This document shows positions 10,871-23,547 of a stretch of DNA of 64,000 nucleotides, one piece after another. This stretch comes from Edaphochlamys debaryana. Its lineage: Eukaryota; Chlorophyta; Chlorophyceae; Chlamydomonadales. Position 1 is the first letter of the stretch; every line of letters begins with the position of its first letter. Made by a program: the position numbers and the translations under genes. The notes below the pieces were generated by a model, which worked only from the letters and a program-made list of their open reading frames with translations, did not search any database and was not told where the DNA came from. The stretch spans positions 1,240,001-1,304,000 of the forward strand of contig JAEHOE010000015.1 in NCBI GenBank assembly GCA_016858145.1, read 5' to 3'.

Positions 10871-13033
10871 GGAACGAGATGCAGGATCCGGATCGAGGAC
10901 GACAAGTACGGCATTGCCACGTACAACTTTGAGTGGAGGCTCCTTTGGTGGAAGGCTCCTTTGGTGACGACATTTTCCGGTTTCCAGCTGGGCTCATTAC
11001 TCCTGGGCTGCTGCTCTGGCCCCGCGGGCTCTGGGCCTTCGTGCGCCTTTGTCTCGCCGTCCGCACGACAGCGGCGCTGTGTAATCGTATGTATGTTACC
11101 AGGAGGGGCAGGGTAGGGCCTTTGCGGTCACGGCACTGCCGTGCGCTCCCTGCCTGTTGCCCGTAGAGGCGGTTGGGTGCCATGTGCACACACGCACCTA
11201 ATGATGCTTGCGGATGAGTTGAAGGCCCCCCGATGACGGAAATGCGGTGGCGCGCCATTAGTTGAATGCCAGGGGGTGCCATGTCGCTGCATGCGGGACG
11301 TTGTCGGGCACGGCCAAAGCGCCCTGGGTATGTACTCCATGCAAACGTTCGGCATGGGAGGCTGCCGTACCGTCAATCCCGTGGCGGCGGCGGCCGCTCC
11401 TAGCGTAACTACTACTGCCCCCGCATAAATGTGGCTCCTGTCCAGCAGTCGAAATGTTGGTGATGTAACGGTACCGTGAAGAATGGGATGTGACGGGTAG
11501 CGTATGCGAGGCCATTTGCCGCTGACCGGGCGCCTCTTACTCATGTTCCAGCAGCCGTCCAGTGCCCTTGTCACCATGCACAGCCCACGCAAGGAGCTCC
11601 AGGTGGAGTCCAGCCCTGTCTCCTGCTCTAACCTAGCTGTGCTTCGCTCCGCACCCCCGTCGTCGTACTCTCTCCCCAAACACAGGCTCACGCCTCGTCA
11701 CTGCACCAGAAATCCTGCGCGTCTTGACCTTCTCCAGCTCGGAGGCACTTTCTCAGCCACCGACTCCCTCGTTCCCGTAGTACAGCCTACGTCCTCCGGC
11801 CTCTAAACTTGCAAGCAAAACTTCCGGCCGCCTGTCTCAGACGTAGCTTGTGCGCCACTCGGGGGCGATGCCCACCACCGCCGTCTATGCACGACATAAA
11901 GAATCATACTGCCTGGTGATCATGTCAACTCGACCCGATTCTGTCCAGCGCGTCTGTGCCCTCAGCGTGCTGCAGCGCGCTTGTCCCCTGGCTGCACCCA
12001 AACCTGCATCCCACCCCATCCTGCAACAACTCCGGCTGGTAGCATCCTGCAGAGATCCCGGCGATAGCGGCTCCCCACCGAACCATGCGTCACATGGTAA
12101 GGCTTGGACGCAAGGCTTGGACGCATGCGGCGCGTCCCGCCACCTAATAGCACACGTCCTGCCGCGGCGTGCCCATGCTGACCCTCCACGCCCGCCCGCC
12201 AGCCCCCTGGGGCTCGGGGGCCAGCCCCCGGTTAGGACAGCAAGGGCCTACTCATTGGTGCTGGCTTCCCCACCCGGCGGTGCGCGGCGGCGGCCCGTCG
12301 GTGCCGCCTCCACGCCCGGGCGTTGTCGGGCCACCCGCCGCCAGGTCATCGCATGGTGGGGTCTGCTGCCCCACCCGGCGGTGCTCGGCCGCGGCCCATC
12401 AGCGCCGCTACCAGGGCCCGGACTGTCGTCCCAGGCCGCTCATAGGTAACTGGGTCCAAGTAGAGAGGTTCGTCCACGCTCCTCAAGAGGCGCGGGGCGC
12501 CCACGGCTGCCCGACGCCGCCGCACCGAGCCCGCGTGCCCGGTGCTCCACACGCGGCGCACCGTCGCAACCCAGCGCCCAGGCGGCACAGCGCCCAGTCT
12601 GAAGGCTCCACGCTGCACACGCTGCGCCCGGCGTTGGGTAGGAAGGGCAAGAGGACAGCGCAGCAGCTGCCGCCCAACCCCCCTAAACACAGCGCCTCGC
12701 CCAGGAGTCTAGCGCTGCAGCAGACGCCGCTTGCGGCGCCTGCGCCGCTGCCTCCCCGGCCGACGCGGCAGAGCGCCTCCGCCGCTCTGCGCCGGCCCGC
12801 GGCCGCCTGCCCTGCCCCTGCCCCCCGTCCGCACGGGCAGGTCCTCCTCCCGGGTCCATACACCTCCTGCGCCGCTCCCCACGTGCAGCCGCTGCGCTGC
12901 GCCGCTCCCGCGTTCCTCCGTACGGTAGCTCCTCCTCGCCGCGCCCGCAGGGGCAGGCCCTCCTCCCAGGACGGGACACGTCCTGCACTGCTCCCACGTT
13001 CACCGGTGCGCTCCCACCCCAGCTAGCGGCACC
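10871..13033. other. Convergent intergenic region with degenerate GC-rich repeats
   Basis: This lies between the 3' ends of the K+ transporter and the sulfotransferase. It contains an imperfect repeat pair near 12267-12308 and 12368-12408 (CCCACCCGGCGGTG core, about 101 bp apart). A second diverged pair is at 12830-12884 and 12946-12999. A long plus-strand frame over 12169-13026 is compositionally biased (Pro/Arg/Ala) and resembles no protein, so I do not call it a gene. Confidence 0.5.
11080..11084 (+). terminator. Candidate TGTAA polyadenylation signal of the K+ transporter
   Basis: TGTAA, the usual polyadenylation signal of volvocine algae, lies about 210 bases after the stop codon. The motif is short and could occur by chance. 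Confidence 0.45.
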
Positions 13034-15766
13034 CTAGCCCTCGGGCTCCGGCCCGGGCCGCTCCCAGCCGAAGAGCTGCAGGTCTGCCGCGTAAAAGTCC
13101 GCCAGTGCGTCCACGCACGGCGCACCGCACTTGACGTACTTGACCGCGTACACGTAGGCGGCGCCCTCCGCGCTCTCCACCTGCGGCCGCAGCGCACGCA
13201 CAGCACGCGCGTCATGCACTTCACGAGGCGCGTGGACCGCGGGATCCGGCCGCGGCGTGCTGTGAGCGAGCGGGCCTTGGCGCAGCCCTTGCCTTGGGTC
13301 CTAGGGTCCTGGCCCTCGCCTTGGCTGCCTCGACAAGGCCCGACGGTACCCGTCACCCCACCTCTCTCCCCGCTCCTTTTCCCCCCGGCCCCGCCCGCTC
13401 ACGTCCGACCGCTTGGCCACGGTGCCCTTGTTGCGCCACTTGACCTCGGCCGGCATGAGGATCGCCGGCATGTCGGCCGGGCGGCGGGCGTTGATGAGCT
13501 TGATGGCGGCGCCCATGTCCTCCATCAGCCGCTCATAGCTGCGGCGGGGGCAGGCGGGGCAGCGGGTGGAGGGGTGATGTTGGCCTGTTGGGGGTAGAGC
13601 AATGGTGCCTGCACGTACGGCACTGTTGGCTTTAGACAAACAGATACCGGTACCCCCCCAGCCTCTGCCCTAACACCCCCATGCATGTACGCAGCCTCCC
13701 ACGCACGCGCACGCACGCATGCACGCACGCACCGGATGACGAAGTCCACCACCAGCTTGCCCGCGTCGTCCGTCATGCAGCCGTACACGGGCTCCACGTG
13801 GCAGAAGTCGAAGTTCCAGTGGCCCTCGTACTTACTGCCCACGCCTGGCACGCGGGGCGGTACAGGGTACGGGTGAAGGGTGGGGTTGAGGGCAGCGGGG
13901 CCGGAGTGGTTAGGAGAGGAGGAAGGCAGACCGAGACGCAAAAAGGGCACTGTGTGCCGCGACATGTGCGTGGGGGTCGAGGGCTGTCGTGGCGGGAAGG
14001 GGGCGCGGGGTGCGTGGTGCGTGGTGCGCGGCTGCTCACCCTCTCTGTGTCCGACGCACTGGAACAGGTTGGACAGCTTGCCCATGATGTACGGGTCCCT
14101 GCGAGGGGCCAGGTGGTTCAGGGCAGCGGAGGACCAGGGAGGCGGCTCGGGCCCGGACCCTTCAGGCGCAGCCCCCCGCTGACGACACACCTACGAGCGC
14201 CACCCGTTGCCCTGACGCCAGCCCTCTCACGGCCAGCCTCCCTCCTCCATCACCCTCGACCCCGCGCATCCCCTCCCTCCTCCCCATCCTCCCACCCACC
14301 CAACACCCTCAAACCAACGCACCCCACCTGCAGAACTCCTGGAACTCGGGCTTGGTGCACCCCCCCGTGTGCTTGTGCCACTTCTCAAACGAGAACTCGT
14401 AGCCGCTGGCCGCCCTCGCCCAGGGGTTGCGGGAGGAGGTGATGACGGTGTAGTCCCGCCACAGCGCCGCCACGTCCCGGCCCTCGCGCTGCAGCGCCTC
14501 GGGTTCCATGCGCACGATGCACGTGTTGGTGCCCTTTGTGTGTGTGTGGGGGGGGGGGTTCGGAAGGGAGGGAGGGGGGGAGGGGAGAGGGAGGGGGGAG
14601 GGGGCGGGGGTTGGGCGGAAGACGAGTGCTCGGCGAGGGCGGGAAGGGATGGTAGGAGGCAACGCGAGCCTCAGCAGAGAGAGAGGATGGGGTTCGGGCG
14701 GGCGGAAAGAAAGGGCGTGCGTCAGGGGTGGGGAGGGGAGGAGAGGTGGGGTGGCCGTACGCGCCAGCAACCCGGCGCGCGAGGGACCCCTGCGGCCTTG
14801 CCCCGGGGCCGACTCCCGCACCTCTGCGGTGCGGTTGCAGAGCTTGTTGTCAAGCATGAAGTTCTTAACGATGGTCACGAAGGTGGAGGAGGCGGTCTTG
14901 CGGTTGCGGATGTAGATGAACTGGGGGCGGGGCACGATGGGGTGGGGTGGGGTGGGGAGGGGGTCGAGGAAGCGTTGGGGCGTGGGTGTGGGGGTGGTGG
15001 TGGCACCTCCTAGTGGTCAGCGCGTGACGGGGGACCCCATGCCGTGGAGGCCGACCAGCAGGACACACCGGGACCAAACGGCGTCCAGCCCAGACGTCCC
15101 ATCAGCGTCCACCGCATCCCCTCTCCCGAACGGGTGGTTCATGCTCTTTGTGTCCCACCTTGTACTGGTGCGAAATCCACACTCCGCACACAAAGGACAG
15201 CGGCGGCGCCCTGGCAGACACTGCTGCCCCCGCCCCCGCTGCTGCTTCCCCCGAGCCGGCCGCCTGCTCTGTCCCGTTGGTCGGCTGACCGAGCATCATG
15301 GTGTTATCCCGTAGCCAGGTCTGTGTGTGTGACGAGGAAGGGGAGCAAAGGGAGAGGGAGGGTCCGTTGGGAGGATCCCAGGCTGAGGTGCTAGTGCCGG
15401 GGTACCACCGCCCGCGCCCACCGCCTTTGCCCCCGCGCCCCTCACGCAGCCTGTCTCGCCCCTTGCTCGTGAGGAGCACGAGCACACCTGGAAGGGTCTA
15501 ATGTCGAAGGTCTCTGAGGAATACTTGTTGGAGGGGAGCATCCCCTCCTTCTTGGTCTCCAGGGCTAGTCGGGACGGCGCGGCGACGAGCTTTTCATAGT
15601 ACTCTTGTCGCGCCGTCTTTTGTACCTGTGCCGCGCCAGTTTGGGCTCTCCGCCGGGCCCTCTTTCGCCCAAGAAGTCTCCGTTGCTGCGTGCCATCACC
15701 GCTCGCCGCGCCGTTAAGGGCGAGTGACAAGACGATGATGAGAACGATATGAGCTCTCCGTCCCAT
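13034..15766 (-). CDS. Golgi-type carbohydrate sulfotransferase (Sulfotransfer_2-like)
   Basis: Predicted 399-aa type II membrane protein that would move sulfate from PAPS to a glycan in the Golgi lumen. A hydrophobic N-terminal anchor (AHIVLIIVLSLAL) is followed by a basic stem. The 5'-phosphosulfate loop is IYIRNRKTASST at residues 149-160, and the 3'-phosphate motif is SSRNPWARAASGY at 213-225. The C-terminus carries the paired Cys and aromatic DFYAADLQLFGW seen in such enzymes. Exons in coding order: 15766-15488, 15320-15159, 14920-14822, 14533-14328, 14098-14040, 13844-13733, 13538-13403, 13180-13034. All phases join and all introns are GT-AG. The acceptor glycan cannot be told from sequence; algal extracellular matrices are rich in sulfated polysaccharide. 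The gene starts 472 bp from the divergent GT61 gene. Confidence 0.88.
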
Positions 15767-16238
15767 TTGTTATCAATGTATCTATGTACCCGTGCGTGGC
15801 GTTAGCGCACGCCCGAGCTCGCATTGCTGGGCAACCGCGGCGCTGCCGACGTAGCCGACGTGAAGGGCGCAGGGTAAAATATACATGTACTGGCGACAAT
15901 TGCAAAGCGCTCCTCAACGGGTGGCGGGCCCACCTTGATGATGCAACCGCCCATGCGATGCCCCCGGCCAACCCTTTGGCAGGGTACGTGCCACACGGCG
16001 ACCACGGTCGTCCTCGCAGGTCGGTCCCTTTGCATCGCAGGCAGTTTAGCGTGAACATCGACCGGAAACCCCCCAAATCCCTCAGGGTGTCTGCTACTGC
16101 ACCACTTGCAAGTCGTAGCTTCCATTTTTTCCCACGGCCACACCCCAAGGCCCTGATCGCATCTATCAAGTAGCAGCCATGATATAGGTGCTGGATGAGT
16201 GCTGGGATGGAGCCGAGCACTGAGCACTGAACGCTCAA
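15767..16238. promoter_or_regulatory. Short divergent promoter region, sulfotransferase / GT61
   Basis: Only 472 bp separate the two start codons, so both promoters must lie here or overlap the genes. No TATA box or named operator is convincing by eye. Confidence 0.5.
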
Positions 16239-19200
16239 ATGGGCGCGCGTCAGGCGCTGTGTGCGCTCCTCCTGTGGGGACTGTGCGGTCTCACGTGGTC
16301 GGAACGAAGAGTAGACAAGAAATGGCAGTTCCTTGGGAGGACGGCGAACCTCACGTCGCTTCTGTCGCGGGTAGGTCGTTCCGGTCCATGCGCCTGGCTG
16401 GCGCTACACTCACGGTTTGACTCTTCATCCTGCAGCCGGGGGCCTTTGTGATGAGGGCGAACTACAAAATGAAGCACAGACCCGAGGGGGCGTACAAGCC
16501 CACACCCACGTGCGACAAGTGCGTTTCGGGCTGTGTGGCACATCCCCTGGCATGGCTGGAGGCCCAGGCCCGGGACACAGGGCACCCGGGGCAGTATGGA
16601 CACCCGCCATAGTGCTGGTGCTGGCTTGAGAGCTTCCGAGATCTCATGCCTGGCAGCTGGCAGAGCAGGCGGGGCAGGACCCCTGCCAAATGGGAGCGAC
16701 CAGCCTGGGAGGCGCCCCACACCCAAAACGCTTCCACGCAGGGGCCATACCCTCTTGCGGTGACCCCCGTCCCTGGCCCTTCCCGCATCGACCCTCTGCT
16801 CGCTCCAGATACGTTGGCATGGGATACCTGAACGCCATCCGCAGTAGCAAGCAGGTCATGTGCACCGGCGCGGGCGGCGCCCCCTCGACCCAGATCACGT
16901 CTGGCATAGACTGCTTCACCGCACCCTTTGTGCGGGTGGGCAACTCCAGTAAAGCGGGCATCTCGCTCTGTCGGAGCAAGAACCTGGTACTGGACTCGTG
17001 TCGCTTCTTCTGGGGCAAGCGCAAGGGGACCATGTCCAAGGTGAGAGTCCAGGGCCTGGCTGCGTAGTGGAGGCAGGCAATCTTTGCATCTTAGGCAGAG
17101 CAGTGGTTTCCGTGGTTTCCGTACGGGACGAGGGCGGTTTCGGTGGGGTAAGCACCGTTATGTTGCCTTGGGCCACCGAGCTTTAAGTGGGCAGGGTCCC
17201 GTCCGACTGATTGCTCAGGGCCGGGACCCTGAGCCTTAACCCCTCACACCCTCAGCGCCCCCGCTCAAACCCCCGGCCGTCCTGCCCTCCCGCCCCTCCC
17301 TTCCACACTTCTTCCCTCCCACAGAAGTTTCCCGTGCCCGCCCACGGCGCCGTACGCCTGGCGTGCGACCCCGTCAATGGCACCGCCAAGGCGGAGAAGG
17401 ACAAGAAGCTGTTCTGGCTCAACTCCATACACCATGACGTGTGGTGGGCCAACGCCACGCGGGTGAGCGTTCGCCTTCCGCGAGCCTCACCTCTGCGTCC
17501 CCTACCGCATACGACTCCGCACCCCCAGTAGCTGCTACCTTTACGCGCCCAGCACCCACGACCCCCTCCCTCGACCCTCGTCCCTCCACCCACGTCCCTC
17601 CCCCCTCGACCCTCCACCCCGTGCCCCTCACCCGACCCAGGACGACGCCGGGGTGCAGGACGCCTGCGCCGAGGGCTCCAAGAAGCTGGTCACCACGCCC
17701 ACGCTCTTCGTGATGCGCGACCGCCACGCCAACTACGCCCACGAGATGGAGGTGCTCGGGGGCGGGGTCCAGCTGGGGTCTGAGGCTTGGGGGCCTCGGG
17801 GTTTGACGAAGATTGACGAGGCCTACGGGGGGGCTGTGTTCACTTGCTCCCACGCCCCACTCGGCATCTGAGGCCTCTTAAGCCGTTGACCACCTTCTCC
17901 CACCTTCCCGGCCCCACCAGGTGGTGTCCATGGCCTTCTCCTTCCTGGCCGCCATTGAGCCCAAGGACGTGGCGGAGAAGGGCGTGCAGGTGGGGCGGAG
18001 TGGGTTGATGAGTGGCGTGGATTGGGGCACCTGGAGCCGAGGGCGCGGAATGAGGGCCTGGCGATCAATCGTGGGGTGACGGATGGCGGGTGATGGGGAG
18101 CGGGAACGGGGGGCTGAAGGCGGGCCTGTGGGCTTGGGCACACGGGCGCTATCAGGTTATGGACAACTCGCGGGATCGAGGCAATGATTGGGCGTGCATG
18201 CGGTAGCGAAAGGACCCTGAAGCTGCTGTTTTTCTCGCTCTGTGGGACTGCGGCCCGGGCCGCAGGTGGTCATCGTGGACCAGGCGCCCCCCACCGGCTT
18301 CCTGGAGACGTGGGCGCGCATCTCCCACCCGCACCGCCTGCGCATCCTCACGCACGAGCCCTTCCCCAACGGCACCTGCTTCCGCTCCGCCTACCACGTC
18401 TACACCTTCGCGGCGGGCATCGGGTGCGGCGCCCGCCCTGCCCTTGGGGAAGCGCTGTAGGCCTGGGGCATGGCGTGGATGGGGTCCGGGCCTGCTTGCC
18501 CAGCCCGTGGTCTCTACCAGTAACTCAAGCTGGGGGGCATTTAACTATAGCCACCAAGTGCGTGCCCCGCCCCTGCTATTCGGTACACAGGTACAACACG
18601 AACGGCCTGGTCACCAAGTGCGAGAGCCCCGTGCTCACGGGCCTTAGTAATTGGCTGCGTCAGCTGTACGACGAGCACGACCCCGCCAGCCGCTTCGTAA
18701 CGCCCTCGCCGGCCGCGGCGGCGGCGGCGGTGGCGGGGCCCGCGGCGGCGGCGGCTCGCGTGACGGGGCTGCGGCCCCCCACCGGCGGCATTGTGCTCAA
18801 GAACGTTGTCTGGCTCAGTCGAAGGTGCGGCCGGGGCCCAGCCCTGGCGTTGCACAGCAAGGCCCGCATGCTCTGCTATTGGGTGTCTCTACCCTACCCT
18901 GTGTGGGCTAAGCCTGTACAAGGCGTCGCACGAGCGCTGCCCTATCCCTGTCCCCGCAAATCCTTCCGTTCCCCCGCTCGTTCCCCCCCTCGTTACCCCC
19001 AGGAACCTGGAGACGGTGCGGCTGCTCCTGGGCGCCAGCGAGGGCTGGAAGGCCATGCGCCTGGTGCGCAACGAGGACGCCGTGGCGGCGGCGGTCATGG
19101 CGGCGGTGCAGGAGTGGAACGCGGAGAGCTGCCTGCTCAAGCGATTCGACCGAGTGGTCAAGGCGGTGGGTGTTGGGGGAGGGGAAGGGGGTAGCGGGGA

Positions 19201-20953
19201 GAAACGGGGAGAAGGGGTGAGGGGACAGGGGGGGAGGAGGCAGGGACCAGGCGGAGAGGACAGGAGAGGGGGGTCATGGGGCAGACGGTCGAGGAGATGC
19301 GCTCGCTCCCCCTCCATGTTTTGCGACCAACCCCAATTCCCCTGCAGGAGTACGAGCGCTCCTTCACCGTCGTGAGCGCCGTGCACCTGGCCGCCAAGCC
19401 CACGGGGGAGCAGCGGCTGCGGCGCCTGCTGGGGACCGCGCTGTCAGCCGTGGGGCTGCGCCGCTGGGGCCGAGCGCTCCTGCAGGACTCCACAACCGCC
19501 ACCGGCACCGCAACAGCGGCACCGGCCGCCACGGGCTCCTCTGCCTCGGCCCTAGCCAGTGCCACGTCATCAGATGACGACCCAACCGAGGACGAGGACG
19601 GGGAGGACGTGTCAGATACCGAGTACGGCGGCGGCGAGGGGGCGAGCGGGGGGGAGGGCGGTGAGGAGGACTACGATGAGGATTATGAGGACGAGGACGA
19701 GCTGGAGGAGGAGGCGGAGACGGGCGAGGAGGCCGGCGGCGCGGCGGCGGTGGCGGCGCCCGTCAACGTGACGAAGGTCAAGCCCGCCTACATGATCTCC
19801 AATAATATCGTGTCCCTGGACCGGTTGTGGGAGATGGATGCAGCTGACGGGCACTCGTGCCGCCGCACCAATGTGCTCTTCAAGTTCGTGGATGGGTGGG
19901 TGCGGGGTCAGAGGGAAGCGGGGAAGGAGAGGTGGAGGAAAGGCGGAGGGGAGCGGGTAGTGGGGTGCGGCGGGTGAAGGGCGGAGGGGGCCAAGGGGGA
20001 GGGCGGCTGTGCTCTGGGAGTAGGGCAGGGCTGTCCTCAGGGGGTACGAGCGCGACGGTGGGCTGACCGAGTCTTCCCTTCTTCCTGTCGTACACACCCC
20101 TCCCCCAGTGACTTCAACGAGATGCCGTACCACCAGCAGCTGCAGACCATCTTCCGTACGGGCGTGCTGGCGGGCGTGCACGGGGCAGGCCTCACGCACG
20201 GCTTCTTCCTGCCGCCGGGGCAGTCGGCGGTGCTGCAGCTGCTGGGGGAGTCCTTTGCGTCGGTGAGCTTCCGGCGGGAGGCGGGAACCGAGCCAGCTGA
20301 GGCCTTGTGGGGCGCTTGTGCTTGCTGCACGCCTGCCCGGCTGTCCGGGCTTAGGGACCTGCTGTGGCCCCCAACGGCCTTGACGAAGGCCGCTTGCCGC
20401 CTGCTCTGCCCCCCTGCCCAAGTCCCAACCGCTGCAAACTCCCTCTCCTCCCCCCTCCAAACGTTCTTTCCTCCGCGCTACCCACTCCCCCAGGTGACCG
20501 CCAACAACGTGTTCCGCAACATGGCCGTGGGTGTGAGCAACTTCTACGAGGACGTGCTGTACCAGGGGGTGGACGTGGACACGGAGCAGCTCAAGCAGGC
20601 GGTCAAGAGGTGGGGCCGGGGAGGTGGCGGGACTCAGGAGGATGAGGCCAGGGTGGGGCGTGGGGAGAGGGAGGGTTCTTCCGTGTGTTGAGCTCCCAGA
20701 CATGTCGCCGGCATGTTGGAGCGTGGTCGATGCGTTTCCCTGTTCTCAGTCGCAAGCGCTAGTAATAAGGCTAGGCCATCCGAAAATTCCACTACCCAAC
20801 TCCCAAACCCCCAGGGCCATGGACTTTGTGGCACGCAAGAGCATGGAGGCGCAGGCGCGGCGGCAGGGCGCCCTGCGGCTGGTGCTGGTGGACCAGGCGC
20901 ACTTCGCGGTGGAGCTGCCGCCCAAAGACACGTGCCCGCGGGAGCAGCCCTAG
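16239..20953 (+). CDS. Glycosyltransferase family 61 (DUF563) protein
   Basis: Predicted 758-aa secretory glycosyltransferase. The N-terminus MGARQALCALLLWGLCGLTW is a signal peptide or anchor. The C-terminal domain has the GT61 signature: MPYHQQLQTIFRTGVLAGVHGAGLTH (split: MPYHQQLQTIF at 628-638 and VHGAGLTH at 646-653) followed by FFLPPGQSAVLQL. GT61 members include plant xylan arabinosyl/xylosyltransferases and animal EOGT; the substrate here is unknown. An acidic low-complexity insert (Asp/Glu/Gly) lies in exon 10. Exons: 16239-16370, 16436-16518, 16809-17040, 17325-17462, 17641-17751, 17921-17989, 18266-18423, 18591-18824, 19003-19165, 19348-19895, 20109-20262, 20494-20609, 20815-20953. 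All introns are GT-AG and all phases join. The family assignment is good; donor and acceptor sugars are not inferable. Confidence 0.87.
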
Positions 20954-21506
20954 CCGGCCGTGGCCGATCGTGGCGGGAGGGGTGGTTATGGGAGTGGGTT
21001 ATGGTTGTGCAGGGCCAGGAGAATTGCGGGTGTGCGTGTCGCGTGTGCGTGTGCGGAAGGAGGGGCTCGACTGGGTGCGTTGTGCATGCATTGGTGCAGG
21101 GCGGCGCGCGGGGTTTAGTATACTATCTTACATATTTTACAGATAGGAAGGGCGTGCGTGGCGCATGATACGTCGCCGCTGGAGGCAGGCGGGAGGTGCT
21201 GGGGTCAAGGGGGTAGCGGTTTCGGCTGGGGAGCTCTTAAAGCTGAGCGACAGCACTTGCAAAGCTATTGAGGGGAAGATGCACGCCTTCAGGGCTCGGC
21301 ACTTGGGGGACTGGGGGGGCAGGTGCAGAGCAGCTTGAAAGCATGCGGATTCATGGGATTGCAGCCCAGGCATGACTGTGGCTATGACGAGGAGGGCTCG
21401 AGGCGCACTTGCGTGTGAGTTGGAGAACTCCATGATGTTGGGCCGGACTGACGGATGGCTGAGTGCGAGGTGCATGACGGGCGTATCTGACCGCCGGAAA
21501 CTGTGA
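20954..21506. other. 3' flank of the GT61 gene, no gene seen
   Basis: This is the 3' untranslated region and spacer before the recombinase relic. It has a locally AT-richer patch near 21115-21145. I see no coding or RNA feature. Confidence 0.5.
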
Positions 21507-22417
21507 GGTAGTCGTGACCATTCGACAGCAGCACTCTGCGCCCCACAAATTGTAAGCAGTGACGAGGCCGAAGGGTGGCTTCGGGACGTCTCCGGATGTC
21601 TGACGGGCACTCTCTCGGCCCTCGCCGACTGGCAGCGCAGCCGAGGGGTGGCGGCAGAGCTGTACGTCTCCCGGGATCGGATGTTGCTGGCCACGCTGCG
21701 GCAGGCGCTGCGCCGCCGTGCAGAGGCGGGCGGGGGGCATGGCCCCGGCCCGAAGGCTCCCCTGCCGCTGAGCCTCCTCTCTCTCTTGCTCGGCTGGCTG
21801 CACCAGCAGGCGCGGCGGCCGGAGCATCAGGCAACGTGCGAGCGGGATGCATGCGTGCTCACCCTGGTGCTCACCCTGGTGGGGCTCAACGTGGGGGATG
21901 TGTCGCTGCCGCCGACCGGGGGGGTGATACTGAGCATACGGCGCAGCAAGACAGATCAGCGGGGGGCGACATAGTTAGGCGGCACCTGGGACGGCGCTCA
22001 ACTGAGGGCGCGATCCCAGCCGCTCCTCTCTTCGCGGACGCTGGCTTGGGATCGGGGCAACGGTGGGCGAAGGGGCGGATTACAGAGCGCCTTCGGGCTA
22101 GGCTGGGGCCTGGGGGAGGTCAAGCCGTCAAGCAGGTCGATGCCCGGCCAACTTTTGACGCGGGACGGCTGTCGGCGCACAGCCTCCGGGCCCTCCGCCA
22201 CGGAGGGGCCACGGCGGCGGCAAACGCCGGCGTAAGCGAGGAGGCCATTAAGGCGCACGGAAGGTGGAAGTCGGACGCCGTGAAAGGTTACATCCGGCGC
22301 TCTGTGGCGGTGCGGATGAGCGGGGGAGCTTGGCCGTTGAAGCTTTGGGCACGGGTAGGCATGGTAGGCGCTTGCTTTGGAGAGCCCCCGGCCCCCGTGC
22401 AGCAGGGCTTGAAGTGA
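21507..22417 (+). pseudogene. Frameshifted tyrosine recombinase relic, DIRS/Crypton-like
   Basis: Two adjoining plus-strand frames together give the C-terminal half of a tyrosine recombinase. The first (21507-21974) has the layout PLPLSLLSLLLGWL ... ILSIRRSKTDQRG and then a stop. The second, in another frame, resumes at about 21985 and carries SAHSLRALRHGGATAA and IKAHGRWKSDAVKGYI. That supplies the HxxR box and the likely Tyr nucleophile. The first catalytic Arg expected near the start of the domain (usually in an LLR-type motif) is replaced by GLNVGDV. The frame break, missing Arg and lack of reverse transcriptase indicate a dead fragment. Volvocine genomes carry DIRS-like elements with such enzymes; assignment to DIRS rather than Crypton is not possible here. 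Confidence 0.75.
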
Positions 22418-23547
22418 CGGCCATCTCCCGCTCTCAACCCCTCCTTCATTTCGCATCCTTCGGGGCCTGTTGGACTGACGATTGCGCTCGCCCTAGGTGG
22501 ACGATGTGTTGAACAGTTGTTAAGTAGTTGCGCGCTCGAGACCAAGTGTTGAGCAACGGTTGAGTCTGTGCTTCCGCAAGTCTGTGTGTGGTTGCCAGAC
22601 GGTGAGGTGTAAGGCTGGTTGTTTGTCCCCGGCCTGGGGGGCGCCTGGGGGGCGCGCGGGGAGGGGAAGCCCGGGGGAACTCGGGTACCGCGTTGGGGAA
22701 CAGGCCGTGTGCGGCCACCAAAGTCGGCCCTGTGTGTCCGCGGCCTTGGTCACTTGGTGTTGCTTGCTTTCCGAATAGACCTCTAGCAATTGTGTTCTGG
22801 CTCTCTCTTGGGTACACATCTCTCAGTCGCGGCTCGGCCGCAGCGGTCTGGTTTGCCTTTTGCTTTCCCGCCCGCCCGCCCTGCGAAAGGCCCCGGGGGG
22901 TGTGCTTGCCAGCGGCGCAGTTTGGAATCGGGCTGGCAAATTGCACGGGTAGGCGCTTGCTGAGGGCAGGGTTCGTGCCACGACGGCCCTGCGTGCGCCC
23001 AGGTCCGGTCCGTATGCGACTTCGGTGCTCACAGAGGTTCTCCTGCCGCCAAGAGCACACTGTGTAGCCCACTTGCTCGCTTGTTCAAACAACCAAAGCT
23101 GTCGCGACCCTTCTTTCCACTCGCCTCTTTCAGAGCCGCTTTCCTGAAGCTGTTGAGCTTTCAACGCCCTTGACCGTCGCTTCCTGCTGTAGAGCCTCGC
23201 TAAGAGGCGCCCAGCGCTCGGCGAGAAACAACGCAACTGCTTGACCAGCACCGCAGTGCGTAGAAGCGCTTAACAACAAGAACACAGCCAACAACTGCTT
23301 AGCAGCAGAGAGAGGCGAGGCTTCGCTGCGCTCCAGTCGTGGACATGTGCGGCATCACAGCCCCAGGGAGTTGACCAGGCGCCTGCTGGGGTACCGCAGG
23401 CAGGTGAGGGGCTACGGGGGTAAGCGCGGCGGGAAGGATTCCGGGCTTGGGGAAGGGGACCTCTTTTCGCAGTCTCCCTGGTCTGGCCCCTCCTCACGCA
23501 ACCTGCTGGCTTGCTTGCCCCCTTCCCCCGTCCGCTCAGCTAGCACC
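22418..23547. other. 5' flank of CEP76, no gene seen
   Basis: This holds the end of the recombinase fragment and the presumed promoter and 5' untranslated region of CEP76. A pyrimidine-rich tract ending in TCAG lies about ten bases before the CEP76 start, so a 5'UTR intron is possible. No terminal inverted repeats could be made out around the relic. Confidence 0.45.

Noticed and set aside
12169..13026. 285-codon plus-strand frame
   Set aside because: Arg/Pro/Ala-rich and built over degenerate repeats, with no splice context or family resemblance.
19612..20703. 363-codon minus-strand frame
   Set aside because: Antisense to GT61 exons 10-12, with biased composition.
22500..23300. Possible terminal inverted repeats around the recombinase relic (CAGTTGTTAAG-like words)
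   Set aside because: Matches are short and interrupted and do not bracket the relic.
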